Source: Nonomuraea spiralis (GTDB lineage: Bacteria > Actinomycetota > Actinomycetes > Streptosporangiales > Streptosporangiaceae). Taken from it: DNA of 64,000 nt. Positions 1 to 7,410 of the stretch are shown here, one piece after another; position 1 is the stretch's first letter, and each line of letters begins with the position of its first letter. The DNA is taken from NCBI RefSeq assembly GCF_014648435.1, contig NZ_BMRC01000027.1, forward strand, positions 1 to 64,000, read 5' to 3'. The translations under genes were made by a program, and so were the position numbers. The notes under the pieces are model-generated. The model was not told the origin of the DNA, searched no databases, and saw nothing but the letters and a program-made list of their open reading frames with translations.

Positions 1-2
1 AC

Positions 3-350
3 GGCGACCGCGACTGGGACGGCGACCGCGAGTGGAACGGCGACCGCGACTGGGACGGCGACCGCGAGTGGAACGGCGACCGCGACTGGGACGGCGACCG
101 CGACTGGGACGGCGACCGCGAGTGGAACGGCGACCGCGACCGGGACAACGACCACAACCGGCACGAAGACCACAAGGGCGACGACCACAAGGGCGACGAC
201 CACAAGGGGGACGACCACAAGGGGGACGACCACAAGGGGGACGACCGCAGGTGGGACGGCGACCGTAACTGGGATGGCGACCGTAACTGGGACGAGGACC
301 GTGAGTGGGACGGCGACCGTAACTGGGACGAGGACCGCGAGTGGGACGGG
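3..350 (+). repeat. In-frame 18-bp tandem repeat array (with a 15-bp block inside)
   Basis: Near-perfect 18-bp units start at base 3 and run to about 146, a block of 15-bp units (DHKGD) runs from about 168 to 242, and degenerate 18-bp units continue to about 350. All units are multiples of three and keep the coding frame, so copy number can change without frameshift. Confidence 0.8.
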
Positions 351-491
351 CGTCCGCACAGCTTCTACGTCTCTTCGCTGCGGTGCCGCGTCGGCGGCGG
401 CTTCGTCTTCCGCAACTTCCAGAGCCCGACCGACCTCAGCTGCTACGGCGGCCGGTACAACGGCGACTGGGTGACGCGCTACGGCATGTGA
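3..491 (+). CDS. 3' end of an Asp/Arg/Trp hexapeptide-repeat protein
   Basis: This frame is open from the window edge to the TGA at 489-491, so the 5' end is missing. It encodes eight copies of a hexapeptide (GDRDWD or GDREWN), then five DHKGD pentapeptides, then five more hexapeptides (GDRNWD/EDREWD), and a C-terminal tail of about 45 residues with two cysteines (LRCRVGGG and LSCYGG). I chose this frame because its repeat pattern is regular and it runs into a plausible cysteine-containing domain and stop; other open frames over the same bases are shadows of the repeat. The DxDxDG spacing resembles a calcium-binding loop, but that is only a resemblance. I do not recognise the family. A surface or secreted role is inference from the paired cysteines and repeat. 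Confidence 0.6.
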   Translation, partial: GDRDWDGDREWNGDRDWDGDREWNGDRDWDGDRDWDGDREWNGDRDRDNDHNRHEDHKGDDHKGDDHKGDDHKGDDHKGDDRRWDGDRNWDGDRNWDEDREWDGDRNWDEDREWDGRPHSFYVSSLRCRVGGGFVFRNFQSPTDLSCYGGRYNGDWVTRYGM

Positions 492-511
492 CGAAAAACA
501 ACCTGTTTCAC

Positions 512-546
512 AAGGGCGGGCCCGCTTCACGCGGGACCGCCCTTTT
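512..546. terminator. Rho-independent-type hairpin between convergent genes
   Basis: A 14-base stem with one mismatch (512-525 against 531-544) around a TTCAC loop, with T bases at 543-546, lies 20 bases past the stop of the repeat protein. The facing kinase gene ends at 557, so the hairpin can serve both strands. Confidence 0.8.
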
Positions 547-556
547 CGTGTTCCCC

Positions 557-2092
557 CTACGGCGTGCACATGGTGAACGCGACGGACCTGGCCCTGGGCG
601 ACGGGCCGAGGATCCGGTAGGTGACGGTGTGCCGGCCGCCCGCCGGGGTGACCAGCCTCCTGGAGTGCACGTAGTCGCTGCGGCTGCCGGCCGGGAGGCG
701 GGACGAGCCGCGCTCGACGACCCGGCCGTCGTAGATCCACTGGTAGGAGAAGGGCGCGCCGGGGCGGCTGGCGTCCACGCCCGCGGCGAAGTTCAGCGAG
801 CCGGTGTAGCAGGTGACACCCGCGCTGTTGATTTTCGATGAGCCCTGGACGCGCACGTACGCCAGGGTGAACGAGGCCGCCCGTGTCGCGCTCGGGGTCG
901 GCGTGGGGCCGCCCGTCGTGGAGGTGGCGGAGGGTGTGGACCGTTCCCCTGGGAGGGTGGCGGAGGGGGTGGGGCGCGGGCGGGCCACGCGCTGCCGGGG
1001 TGTCCTCGCGGTCCGCGGCTCGGCCGTACCACGCCTGGACGGTCCGGCCGCGGACGTCCGTACGCTCCCGTGGGCGGCGCGCACCTCGGCGTCCGCCTGC
1101 CGCTTGCCGGAGTTCCACACCACGACCCCGGCCGCCACGGACACCGTCACCACCCCCGCCACCAGCGCCATCACCGGCAACCGGTGCCCGCTCGCCCACA
1201 CGGACCGCCCGGTACCGCCGGCGGCGCCCGCCACGCCACCCGCCTTGACGGGGGGAGCCGGATGCGGGGGTACGGCGGCGGGCGGGCCGGGCTGAGGTTC
1301 GCCCAGGAGGAGAGGCAGGACGGCGGACATGGGCGGCCGGGCCTGGGGGTCCTTGGCCAGGCAGGCGCGGACGATCGGGCGCAGCGGGTCCGGCAGGTCG
1401 CCGAGTTCCGGCTCGCCGCGCAGGACGCGCCCCGCGACCGCGAGCGGGGCGTCGTCGCCGAACGGCGGCCGTCCCGTCGCCGCGAACACCATCACCGACG
1501 CCCACGCGAAGACGTCCGCCGCCGCCCCGGCCGGGCCGCCGTCCAGTTGCTCGGGCGCCTTGTACGCCACCGCGCCGCCGTCGGAGGCGTCCGCGGGCCC
1601 GGTCCCCGCCCCCGCGCGGCCGAAGCCCGGACCGGTGCCGGCGGCGCCGAACCCGACCAGGCGCGGGCCGTCCCGGCCGAGCAGCACGCTGGAGGGTTTG
1701 AGGTCGCCGTGCGTGAGCCCCGCCCGGTGCACCGCGGCCAGTCCCGTCGCGGTGCCGACGGCCAGGTGCCGCAGGTGCCCGCCGCCGATCCGGCCCGCCT
1801 CCGCCAGCGACGGCCCTTCCACGTACTCGCTCACGATGTACGACAACCGTCCCCACGCCGCGTCGAGCACCCGCGCGACGCCCTGCGGCTCCACCCGGCG
1901 GGCCGCCTCCGTCAGGGCGGCGAACCGGTCGCCGGGCACGATCCCGTGCAGGACCTTGACCGCCACCGGCCGCCCGTCGGGCGCCTGGCCCAGGTAGACG
2001 ACGCCCTGGCCGCCGGAGGCCAGCCATCCGGTGATCCGGTGGGCTCCCAAGGACGTGGGATCTCCAGGGCGTAAGGGCTCTGCGTTCGGCAT
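557..2092 (-). CDS. Membrane Ser/Thr protein kinase-like protein, probable pseudokinase
   Basis: A 511-residue protein with an N-terminal kinase fold (about 15-265), one membrane helix (about 305-327), a Ser/Thr/Pro/Arg-rich linker and an extracellular domain of about 105 residues with two cysteines. Visible kinase motifs are the glycine loop ASGGQG (25-30), the VAVK lysine (46) and the APE motif (179-181). The catalytic loop reads HGDLKPSS (128-135), so the usual Asn is Ser, and the DFG motif reads GFG (147-149), so the metal-binding Asp is Gly. Both Mg-coordinating residues are therefore replaced. By comparison with PASTA or sensor-type actinobacterial kinases it may sense a ligand outside the cell and signal by binding rather than phosphorylation. 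The architecture is clear; loss of activity is inference. Confidence 0.85.
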   Translation of the reverse strand: MPNAEPLRPGDPTSLGAHRITGWLASGGQGVVYLGQAPDGRPVAVKVLHGIVPGDRFAALTEAARRVEPQGVARVLDAAWGRLSYIVSEYVEGPSLAEAGRIGGGHLRHLAVGTATGLAAVHRAGLTHGDLKPSSVLLGRDGPRLVGFGAAGTGPGFGRAGAGTGPADASDGGAVAYKAPEQLDGGPAGAAADVFAWASVMVFAATGRPPFGDDAPLAVAGRVLRGEPELGDLPDPLRPIVRACLAKDPQARPPMSAVLPLLLGEPQPGPPAAVPPHPAPPVKAGGVAGAAGGTGRSVWASGHRLPVMALVAGVVTVSVAAGVVVWNSGKRQADAEVRAAHGSVRTSAAGPSRRGTAEPRTARTPRQRVARPRPTPSATLPGERSTPSATSTTGGPTPTPSATRAASFTLAYVRVQGSSKINSAGVTCYTGSLNFAAGVDASRPGAPFSYQWIYDGRVVERGSSRLPAGSRSDYVHSRRLVTPAGGRHTVTYRILGPSPRARSVAFTMCTP

Positions 2093-2177
2093 GAGGGCGT
2101 GGCTCCCTGGAGACAGCGGCGGACCGGATCAAGAACTTTAGCGGGATGATTCCGGATCCGCCGCCCCTGGGTTCACC

Positions 2178-3323
2178 TCACCATTCGGCGAAGGAACCGT
2201 CCTCGTGCCGCCAGATCGGCCCGCGCCACCGGTGCCCGCGCCGGGCCGCGTGTTCCACGGCGGCCTCGTCCACGTCGATGCCGAGGCCGGGCCGGTCGGT
2301 GCGGACGGCCCGGCCGCCCTCGAACGTGAGCGGCCCCGGGTCCACGAGGTAGTCGAGCACGTCGTTGCCCCGGTTGTAGTGGATGCCGACGCTCTGCTCC
2401 TGGATGAGGAAGTTGGGCACGGCGAAGGCGAGTTGCAGGCTCGCGGCCAGCGCGATCGGGCCGAGCGGGCAGTGCGGGGCCATGGAGACGTCGTAGGTCT
2501 CGGCCATGGCGGCGATCCTGCGTACCTCCGAGATGCCGCCCGCGTGGCTGACGTCGGGCTGGGCGACCGCGATGCCGTGCCCGATGACGTCGCGGAAGTC
2601 CCAGCGCGAGTACAGGCGCTCGCCGGTGGCCAGCGGGATGGACGTGGCGGCGGCCAGCGCGGCGAGGTTGCGCGAGTGCTCGGGCAGCACCGCCTCCTCC
2701 ACGAACAGCGGCAGGTACGGCTCCAGCAGCGGCAGCAGCCGCCGCGCCATGGCGGTGGACATGCGCCCGTGGAAGTCCACGACCAGGTCGTTGTCCTCGC
2801 CGATCGCCGCGCGTACGGCGGCCACCCGGTCGACCACCTCGCGGGTGCGCGCCGGGGTGTCGATCGCGGTCAGCTCGGCCGAGCCGTTCATCTTGACGGC
2901 GGTGAACCCGGCCTCCACCTGCGCCGCGGCCAGCTCGGCGACCTCGGCCGGACGGTCGCCGCCGATCCAGGCGTACATGCGGACCTGCTCGCGCACCGGG
3001 CCGCCGAGCAGCGCGTGCACGGGCAGCCCGGCGGCCTTGCCGGCGATGTCCCACAACGCCTGGTCGATGCCCGCGACCGCGCTGGACAACACGGGACCGC
3101 CCCGGTAGAAGCCGCCCTTGGTGAGCACCTGCCAGTGGTCCTCGATGCGCAGCGGGTCCTCGCCGACGAGGTGGTCGCTCAGCTCGGCGACCGCCGCCCG
3201 GACGGTCTCGGCCCGTCCCTCGACCACCGGCTCGCCCCAGCCGGTGATGCCCTCGTCGGTGCGCACCCGCAGGAACAGCCAGCGCGGGGGGACGAGAAGG
3301 GTGTCCATGGACACGATCTTCAT
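2178..3323 (-). CDS. dgoD: D-galactonate dehydratase (enolase superfamily)
   Basis: A 381-residue mandelate racemase/enolase superfamily enzyme predicted to dehydrate D-galactonate to 2-keto-3-deoxygalactonate in the cytoplasm. The family residues are all visible: Asp183 and His185 in VVDFHGR, Glu209 in FVEEAVL, Glu235 in ATGERLYSR, and His284 in MAPHCPLGP. These match the metal ligands and the two catalytic histidines of the DgoD group, and the end of the barrel (GIHYNRGND) is also DgoD-like. The gene begins 15 bases after the stop of a broken SDR gene on the same strand, so the two were probably one operon. No galactonate kinase, KDPGal aldolase or transporter gene lies in the window, so the pathway would have to be completed elsewhere. 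Confidence 0.9.
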   Translation of the reverse strand: MKIVSMDTLLVPPRWLFLRVRTDEGITGWGEPVVEGRAETVRAAVAELSDHLVGEDPLRIEDHWQVLTKGGFYRGGPVLSSAVAGIDQALWDIAGKAAGLPVHALLGGPVREQVRMYAWIGGDRPAEVAELAAAQVEAGFTAVKMNGSAELTAIDTPARTREVVDRVAAVRAAIGEDNDLVVDFHGRMSTAMARRLLPLLEPYLPLFVEEAVLPEHSRNLAALAAATSIPLATGERLYSRWDFRDVIGHGIAVAQPDVSHAGGISEVRRIAAMAETYDVSMAPHCPLGPIALAASLQLAFAVPNFLIQEQSVGIHYNRGNDVLDYLVDPGPLTFEGGRAVRTDRPGLGIDVDEAAVEHAARRGHRWRGPIWRHEDGSFAEW

Positions 3324-3338
3324 GGGCTTCGCTTTCGC

Positions 3339-4060
3339 TCAGGAGGACGTGGTGGAAACGCTCCACCCGCCGTCGACGTTGAGGCAGGCCCCGGTGATGA
3401 ACGACGCCTCGGGCGCGGCCAGGAAGGCGACGGCCGCGGCCACCTCCTCGGGGGTGCCGAAGCGGCCCGCGGGCGTCTCGGCGACGGTCGCCGCCCGCTC
3501 GGCCGGGCCGATGTCGTCCCAGGCGGGGCTCATGATCGGCCCAGGTACGACGGCGTTGACCCGTACGGCGGGGGCGTACTCGACGGCGAGCTGCCTGGTC
3601 AGCGACTGCAGGCCGCCCTTGGCGGCGGCGTAGGGGGCGCAGCCGGGGATGCCGGTCGCCGCGTGCACCGAGGAGGTGATGACGAGCGCTCCCCCGCCCT
3701 CGGCCAGCAACGGGCAGAACGTACGGGCGGCCAGGTAGGCCGCCTTCAGCGTGACGTCGATCTGCAGGTCCCCGTCGGACTCGGGCAGTTCGTGGACCGG
3801 CCGCGCGGGCACGACCCGGCCGGGGCCGTTGGCGTGCAGCACGTCGAGGCGGCCGAAGCGGGACAACACCTCTTCCTTCAGCCGTGCCCAGCCGGCCGGG
3901 GAGGCGACGTCGCAGTGGACGTACGCGCCGCCGATTCCGCCACCCGCGCGCCGCGCTCGTCGGCCACGTCGGCGAGCAGGACGCGGGCGCCCTCGCCGGC
4001 CAGCCGGGCGGCGGTGGCCGCGCCGATGCCCGAGGCGGCGCCGGTGACCAGCGCGGCCAT
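3339..4060 (-). pseudogene. SDR-family oxidoreductase, frameshifted
   Basis: Two adjacent minus-strand frames together spell one short-chain dehydrogenase. The first (4060-3878) carries the Rossmann motif TGAASGIG; the second (3869-3339) carries the Ser/Tyr/Lys site (TSSVHAAT ... YAAAK) and the C-terminal NVDGGW. The protein reads through if one base is restored near 3930-3940, where the frame changes from GARVAE to GGAYVHCDVAS. A second defect is possible at the 5' end: the best ribosome site (AGAGGAG) precedes an ATG at 4080 that encodes MKGRFEA, but this start is out of frame with the Rossmann motif and would also need one base. Either the gene is decaying or there are sequence errors. It likely acted on a sugar or sugar acid alongside the galactonate dehydratase. 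Confidence 0.8.
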
Positions 4061-4106
4061 GCTTCGAAACGGCCCTTCATGCGACTCCTCTGAGATCGGC
4101 TTCCCA

Positions 4107-4231
4107 ATAAATACTATTTTATACTTAATTGTCGAGATTCCTCCCCCATTGGACAGGCGACGCCCCCTCGTATTACGTTAATCATCAGTGTCACTGACGA
4201 TCAGCGATACTGATGAAAAGGAGTTGAGGGA
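4107..4231. promoter_or_regulatory. AT-rich divergent promoter region with a double palindromic operator
   Basis: The region between the broken SDR (minus) and the epimerase-like gene (plus) is much richer in A/T (4107-4135) than its surroundings and likely holds the SDR promoter. At 4184-4198 and 4200-4214 two copies of the 15-mer ATCAGYGNYACTGAY lie 16 bp apart. The first contains the palindrome TCAGTGTCACTGA (4185-4197). The outer arms TCATCAGT (4182-4189) and ACTGATGA (4209-4216) are also perfect inverted repeats. This looks like a tandem operator for a dimeric repressor just upstream of the plus-strand ribosome site AAGGAG; no regulator gene lies next to it. Confidence 0.6.
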
Positions 4232-5200
4232 ATGATCCTCATCACGGGCGGGCTCGGCTTCATCGGCACCCACACCGCGCGGGCGCTGCTCGACCTGGGC
4301 GAATCCGTCGTGCTCGTCCAGCGCCGGGCCCCCGAGGTGACCGCGCCGCTGGCCGGCCAGGCGGACGGGCGGCTCGTCGTCGAGCAGGCCGACCTCACTG
4401 ACCGGGCCGCCCTGCTCGGCCTGGGCGACCGGCACAAGATCACCGGAATCGTGCACCTGGCGGGCTCGGTGCCGTGGCCTCCCGGCGCGGACGAACCGGT
4501 CGAGGGCGTGCGGAAGTCGGTCGCCGGCCTGCTCAACGTCTTCCACGCCGCCGCCGAGTGGCAGGTGTCGCGGCTCGGCCTGGCCAGCACCATCGGCGTG
4601 TACGGCGGCGTCGAGGCCCCGAGCCCGCTGGCCGAGGACCTGCCGCTGCCGATGACGGCCCACCACCCGATCCCCACGTTCAAGAAGATCGGCGAGCTGG
4701 TGGCCGGCCATCTGGCCGGGGCCACCGGCCTGGACGTGGTCAACCTCCGCATCGGCGCGATCTGGGGGCCGCTCGGCCACCCGCGCTCGCCGTTCTTCGT
4801 CCTGCCGCAGCTCGTGCACGCCGCCGTACGGGGCGAGGTGCCCGACCTGACGTCCCCCGCGTGGGGCGCAAACGCGGAGGACGGCGGCGACCTGTGCTAC
4901 GTCAAGGACTGCGGGCGGGCGATCGCGTTGCTCCAGGTGGCCGACCGGCTGCGGCACCGTACGTACAACGTCGCCGGGGGGCGGATGACCACCAACGGCG
5001 AGGTCGCCGAGGCGATCGGGCGGGCCGTGCCCGGCGCGCGGGTCGAGCTGCGCGAGGGCCGTGACCCCGCCGGCCCTGGCCGCGACCTGCACCTCGACAT
5101 CACCCGGCTGCGCGAGGACACCGGCTTCGAGCCCGCCTACGACACCGCGTCCGGAATCGCGGACTACGTCTCCTGGCTGCGCGCGGGAAACGCCCGCTGA
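4232..5200 (+). CDS. Extended SDR / NAD-dependent epimerase-dehydratase family protein
   Basis: A 322-residue extended SDR with the nucleotide-binding motif TGGLGFIG (5-12) and family-typical segments HLAGSV, STIGVYGG, NLRIGAIWGP and YNVAGG. The start follows a strong AAGGAG site. Members normally have YxxxK; here the region reads HPIPTFKKIGE, so the lysine is present but the catalytic tyrosine position is occupied by Ile (or Pro, depending on alignment). Either another residue serves as acid/base or the protein is not a classical oxidoreductase/epimerase. It is divergent from the galactonate dehydratase cluster and may act on a related sugar-acid substrate, which is inference from position. 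It is transcribed from behind the double palindrome. Confidence 0.75.
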   Translation: MILITGGLGFIGTHTARALLDLGESVVLVQRRAPEVTAPLAGQADGRLVVEQADLTDRAALLGLGDRHKITGIVHLAGSVPWPPGADEPVEGVRKSVAGLLNVFHAAAEWQVSRLGLASTIGVYGGVEAPSPLAEDLPLPMTAHHPIPTFKKIGELVAGHLAGATGLDVVNLRIGAIWGPLGHPRSPFFVLPQLVHAAVRGEVPDLTSPAWGANAEDGGDLCYVKDCGRAIALLQVADRLRHRTYNVAGGRMTTNGEVAEAIGRAVPGARVELREGRDPAGPGRDLHLDITRLREDTGFEPAYDTASGIADYVSWLRAGNAR

Positions 5201-5361
5201 CGACCCCGGCGCGCATGTGCCGCCAGGGGCATGCCCTACGATGAGATCACTCTGAACCTGCGTTTCCCCGGAAGCACGCCGCAGAGCGGGAACGCGACAC
5301 CCATCGAGGTGCATGGAGGGGCGGCACGTTCCTTTGCCGTTCTCTTCTTTCGGAGGCATCC
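5201..5361 (+). promoter_or_regulatory. Structured 5' leader of the LLM oxidoreductase gene
   Basis: This 161-bp gap contains the palindrome GGGCATGCCC (5227-5236) and a possible -10 TACGAT (5236-5241). Downstream are a bulged stem pairing GCGTTTCCC with GGGAACGC (about 5259-5294), a small CACC/GGTG stem, and a stem CGGCA/TGCCG (5322-5339) followed directly by a pyrimidine run TTCTCTTCTTT (5340-5350) and the ribosome site CGGAGG. The last stem plus U-rich tract resembles an attenuator. I do not recognise a known riboswitch class. Confidence 0.35.
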
Positions 5362-6207
5362 ATGAACGTCGGCCTCGGCCTGCCCATCGCCGACCCCGCC
5401 CTTCTGCTCGACTGGGCCGCTCGCGCCGACGCGGGCCCGTTCAGCACGCTGGGCCTGCTCGACCGGCTCGTCTACGACAACCCCGAACCGCTCGTCACCC
5501 TCGCCGTACTGGCGGGCGCCACCAGCCGGGTCCGGCTGCAGACCGAGGTGCTGCTGCCGCCGCTGCGTGAGACGGCGCTGCTGGCCAAGCAGGCCGCGAC
5601 GCTCGACCGGCTGAGCGGCGGCCGGCTGGTGCTCGGCCTCGGCGTGGGCGGCCGCGCCGACGACCACGCCGCCGCCGGGACCGGCCTGCGTACCCGGGGG
5701 CGGCGTATGGACGAGCAGCTTCCCGTGTTGCGGCGGCTGTGGTCGGGCGGCCCGTTCAGCGACGAGGCCGGGCCCGTCGGGCCCGCGCCCGCCCGTCCCG
5801 GCGGCCCGGAGCTGCTGTTCGGCGGGTTCAAGCCGGTCGCGCTCGAACGCGTCGCCCGGTGGGGCGACGGCTTCCTCGCCGCCGCGCCGCCCGCCTGGGT
5901 GGGCCCGCTGTTCGACGCCGTACGCACGTCCTGGAAGGAGCACGGACGCGAGGGCGCGCCGCGCCTGGTCTCCCAGATCACCGTGGCGCTCGGACCGGAC
6001 GAGGTGATCGAGGACGCCCGCGCCTCCATGGGCGCCTACTACGCGACCTCGGGCGCGTCCGACTACATGTTGTCCGGGCTGCACACCACGCCCGCCGCGA
6101 TCCGCGACGCCCTCGCCCGGCTCCGGGACCTGGGCGCGGACGAGGTCATGCTCTACTGCTGGGGCCGCGACCCCGGCCAGGCCGACCGGCTGGCCGACCT
6201 CGTGTGA
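5362..6207 (+). CDS. LLM-class (luciferase-like) flavin-dependent oxidoreductase
   Basis: A 281-residue TIM-barrel protein of the bacterial luciferase/F420 oxidoreductase superfamily. Typical elements are the N-terminal strand MNVGLGLPI, the segment LLAKQAATLDRLSGGRLVLGLGVGGR, and the C-terminal ARLRDLGADEVMLYCWGRD. The start ATG sits 5 bases after GGAGG. The enzyme would use FMN or F420 with an unknown small substrate; actinomycetes commonly use F420 in this family, but the cofactor cannot be decided here. It lies 52 bases ahead of an RraA-like gene in the same direction, so co-transcription is likely, ending at the hairpin at 6794. Confidence 0.85.
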   Translation: MNVGLGLPIADPALLLDWAARADAGPFSTLGLLDRLVYDNPEPLVTLAVLAGATSRVRLQTEVLLPPLRETALLAKQAATLDRLSGGRLVLGLGVGGRADDHAAAGTGLRTRGRRMDEQLPVLRRLWSGGPFSDEAGPVGPAPARPGGPELLFGGFKPVALERVARWGDGFLAAAPPAWVGPLFDAVRTSWKEHGREGAPRLVSQITVALGPDEVIEDARASMGAYYATSGASDYMLSGLHTTPAAIRDALARLRDLGADEVMLYCWGRDPGQADRLADLV

Positions 6208-6259
6208 TCCCGGCGTGGCAGCATGAACGCGACCGCTGACCCCACGAGGAAAGGCCCCC

Positions 6260-6730
6260 ATGAACACCGCGGACCTGTACGACGAGCGCGGCGACGAGCT
6301 CGACTCCTGCGACCTGCAACTCCGCCAGTACGGCGGCCGCCGCGCCTTCCACGGCACGATCGCCACCGTACGCTGCCACCAGGACAACGCCCTGCTCAAG
6401 GCGATCCTGTCGGAGCCCGGCGAGGGACGGGTCCTGGTGGTGGACGGCGGCGGCTCGCTGCACGCCGCGCTGGTGGGCGACGTCATCGGGGGCGAGGCGG
6501 TCGCGGCCGGATGGGCGGGCGTGGTGATCCACGGCGCCGTCCGGGACGTCGTCGCGCTGCGCGAGCTCGACCTCGGCGTCAAGGCGCTCGGCTCGAACCC
6601 GCGCAAGGGCGGCAAGACGGGCGCGGGCGAGCGGGATGTGCCGGTGACGTTCGGCGGCGTCACGTTCTCGCCGGGGGCCGAGCTGTTCAGCGACGACGAC
6701 GGCATCCTCGTCACCCGCGTCCCGGCCTGA
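6260..6730 (+). CDS. RraA-like protein / HMG-type class II aldolase
   Basis: A 156-residue RraA family protein, close to the usual 155-165 residues. It shows the family core GDVIGGEAVAAGWAGVVIHG followed by AVRDVVAL, with the Arg-Asp pair used for metal and pyruvate binding in 4-hydroxy-4-methyl-2-oxoglutarate aldolases, and ALGSNPRKGGK near the C-terminus. RraA inhibits RNase E in Escherichia coli, but in actinobacteria members more often fit the aldolase/oxaloacetate decarboxylase role. The strong ribosome site GAGGAAAGG supports the ATG start. Proximity to galactonate dehydratase makes a sugar-acid aldolase role attractive but unproven. Confidence 0.8.
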   Translation: MNTADLYDERGDELDSCDLQLRQYGGRRAFHGTIATVRCHQDNALLKAILSEPGEGRVLVVDGGGSLHAALVGDVIGGEAVAAGWAGVVIHGAVRDVVALRELDLGVKALGSNPRKGGKTGAGERDVPVTFGGVTFSPGAELFSDDDGILVTRVPA

Positions 6731-6793
6731 CCCCCGGTCGCCGACCTGGGCCGGTTCGCCCCGGGCCGTCGGGCTCGGTGCTCTGAGAAACGC

Positions 6794-6827
6794 GAGAAGG
6801 GCGTCCCCCGCAGGGAACGCCCTTCTC
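6794..6827. terminator. Bidirectional hairpin terminator
   Basis: A perfect 11-bp stem GAGAAGGGCGT/ACGCCCTTCTC (6794-6804 with 6817-6827) separates the convergent RraA-like gene and the secreted barrel protein gene. Confidence 0.8.
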
Positions 6828-6837
6828 ACACGTCTTC

Positions 6838-7410
6838 CTACTTCTTCACCGACACCGTGGCCGTGCTGGCAGCGTCCTTCTGCTGCCACGCACCGGTCTC
6901 GAACGGCACCGGAGCAGCCTTCTTACCGACCCCGTCGCCCCACTTGGTGATCACGTACTGGATCTTGATGTGCCCCTCACCCGACACACCATCAACCCCC
7001 AGCGTGTCCGGATTGAACCGGCCACCGGTCAGCTCCGCGAACGTCTTGGCGTCCAGATCCAGCATCACCCCACGACTGGAGGGATCACCAGGACCACGGT
7101 CACCCACGAAGAACGGCAGCTTCTTACCCTGATAGACCACATACCCCTCGGTCATCAGCGGCCACGACGGCGAAGCGGCAAGACCCTTCTGCATCGGCTT
7201 ACCAGCAGCCGGCAGACCCGTGTCACCGGCACGACCCGAGGAGTCGTCCCAGAAATACGACGCGGTAGTGGCCCCGGCCAGCACACCCTGACCGTTCATC
7301 TCGGTACTGGTGGTGTCGGCGTTGGCGGAATGGGCCGCGGCGCCGATGGTCAGCGCGGACAGCGCAGCGGCCGAAAGCATGGCGAACGAACGCAGGCGAA
7401 CAGCAGTCAT
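6838..7410 (-). CDS. Secreted double-psi beta-barrel (RlpA-like) protein
   Basis: A 190-residue exported protein. The N-terminus (MTAVRLRSFAMLSAAAL ... ANA-D) is a Sec signal peptide. The mature part has VGDRGPGDPSSRGVMLDLD followed by AKTFAELTG, which resembles the conserved Asp and hydrophobic strand of double-psi barrels in RlpA/expansin-like proteins that bind or cut peptidoglycan or polysaccharide. I chose the ATG at 7410 over an upstream in-frame start at 7470 because it is preceded by TAGGAGATT at good spacing and gives a clean signal peptide. Codon use is less GC-biased than in neighbouring genes, as often seen for highly expressed secreted proteins or acquired genes. Enzymatic activity is not established by sequence. 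Confidence 0.75.
   Translation of the reverse strand: MTAVRLRSFAMLSAAALSALTIGAAAHSANADTTSTEMNGQGVLAGATTASYFWDDSSGRAGDTGLPAAGKPMQKGLAASPSWPLMTEGYVVYQGKKLPFFVGDRGPGDPSSRGVMLDLDAKTFAELTGGRFNPDTLGVDGVSGEGHIKIQYVITKWGDGVGKKAAPVPFETGAWQQKDAASTATVSVKK

Noticed and set aside
3..350. CRISPR-like repeat array
   Set aside because: Units are directly contiguous without spacers and are multiples of three coding for GDRxWx; this is a coding tandem repeat.
3339..4060. Programmed frameshift in the SDR gene
   Set aside because: No slippery heptamer or downstream structure is visible at the joint; a simple indel or sequence error fits better.
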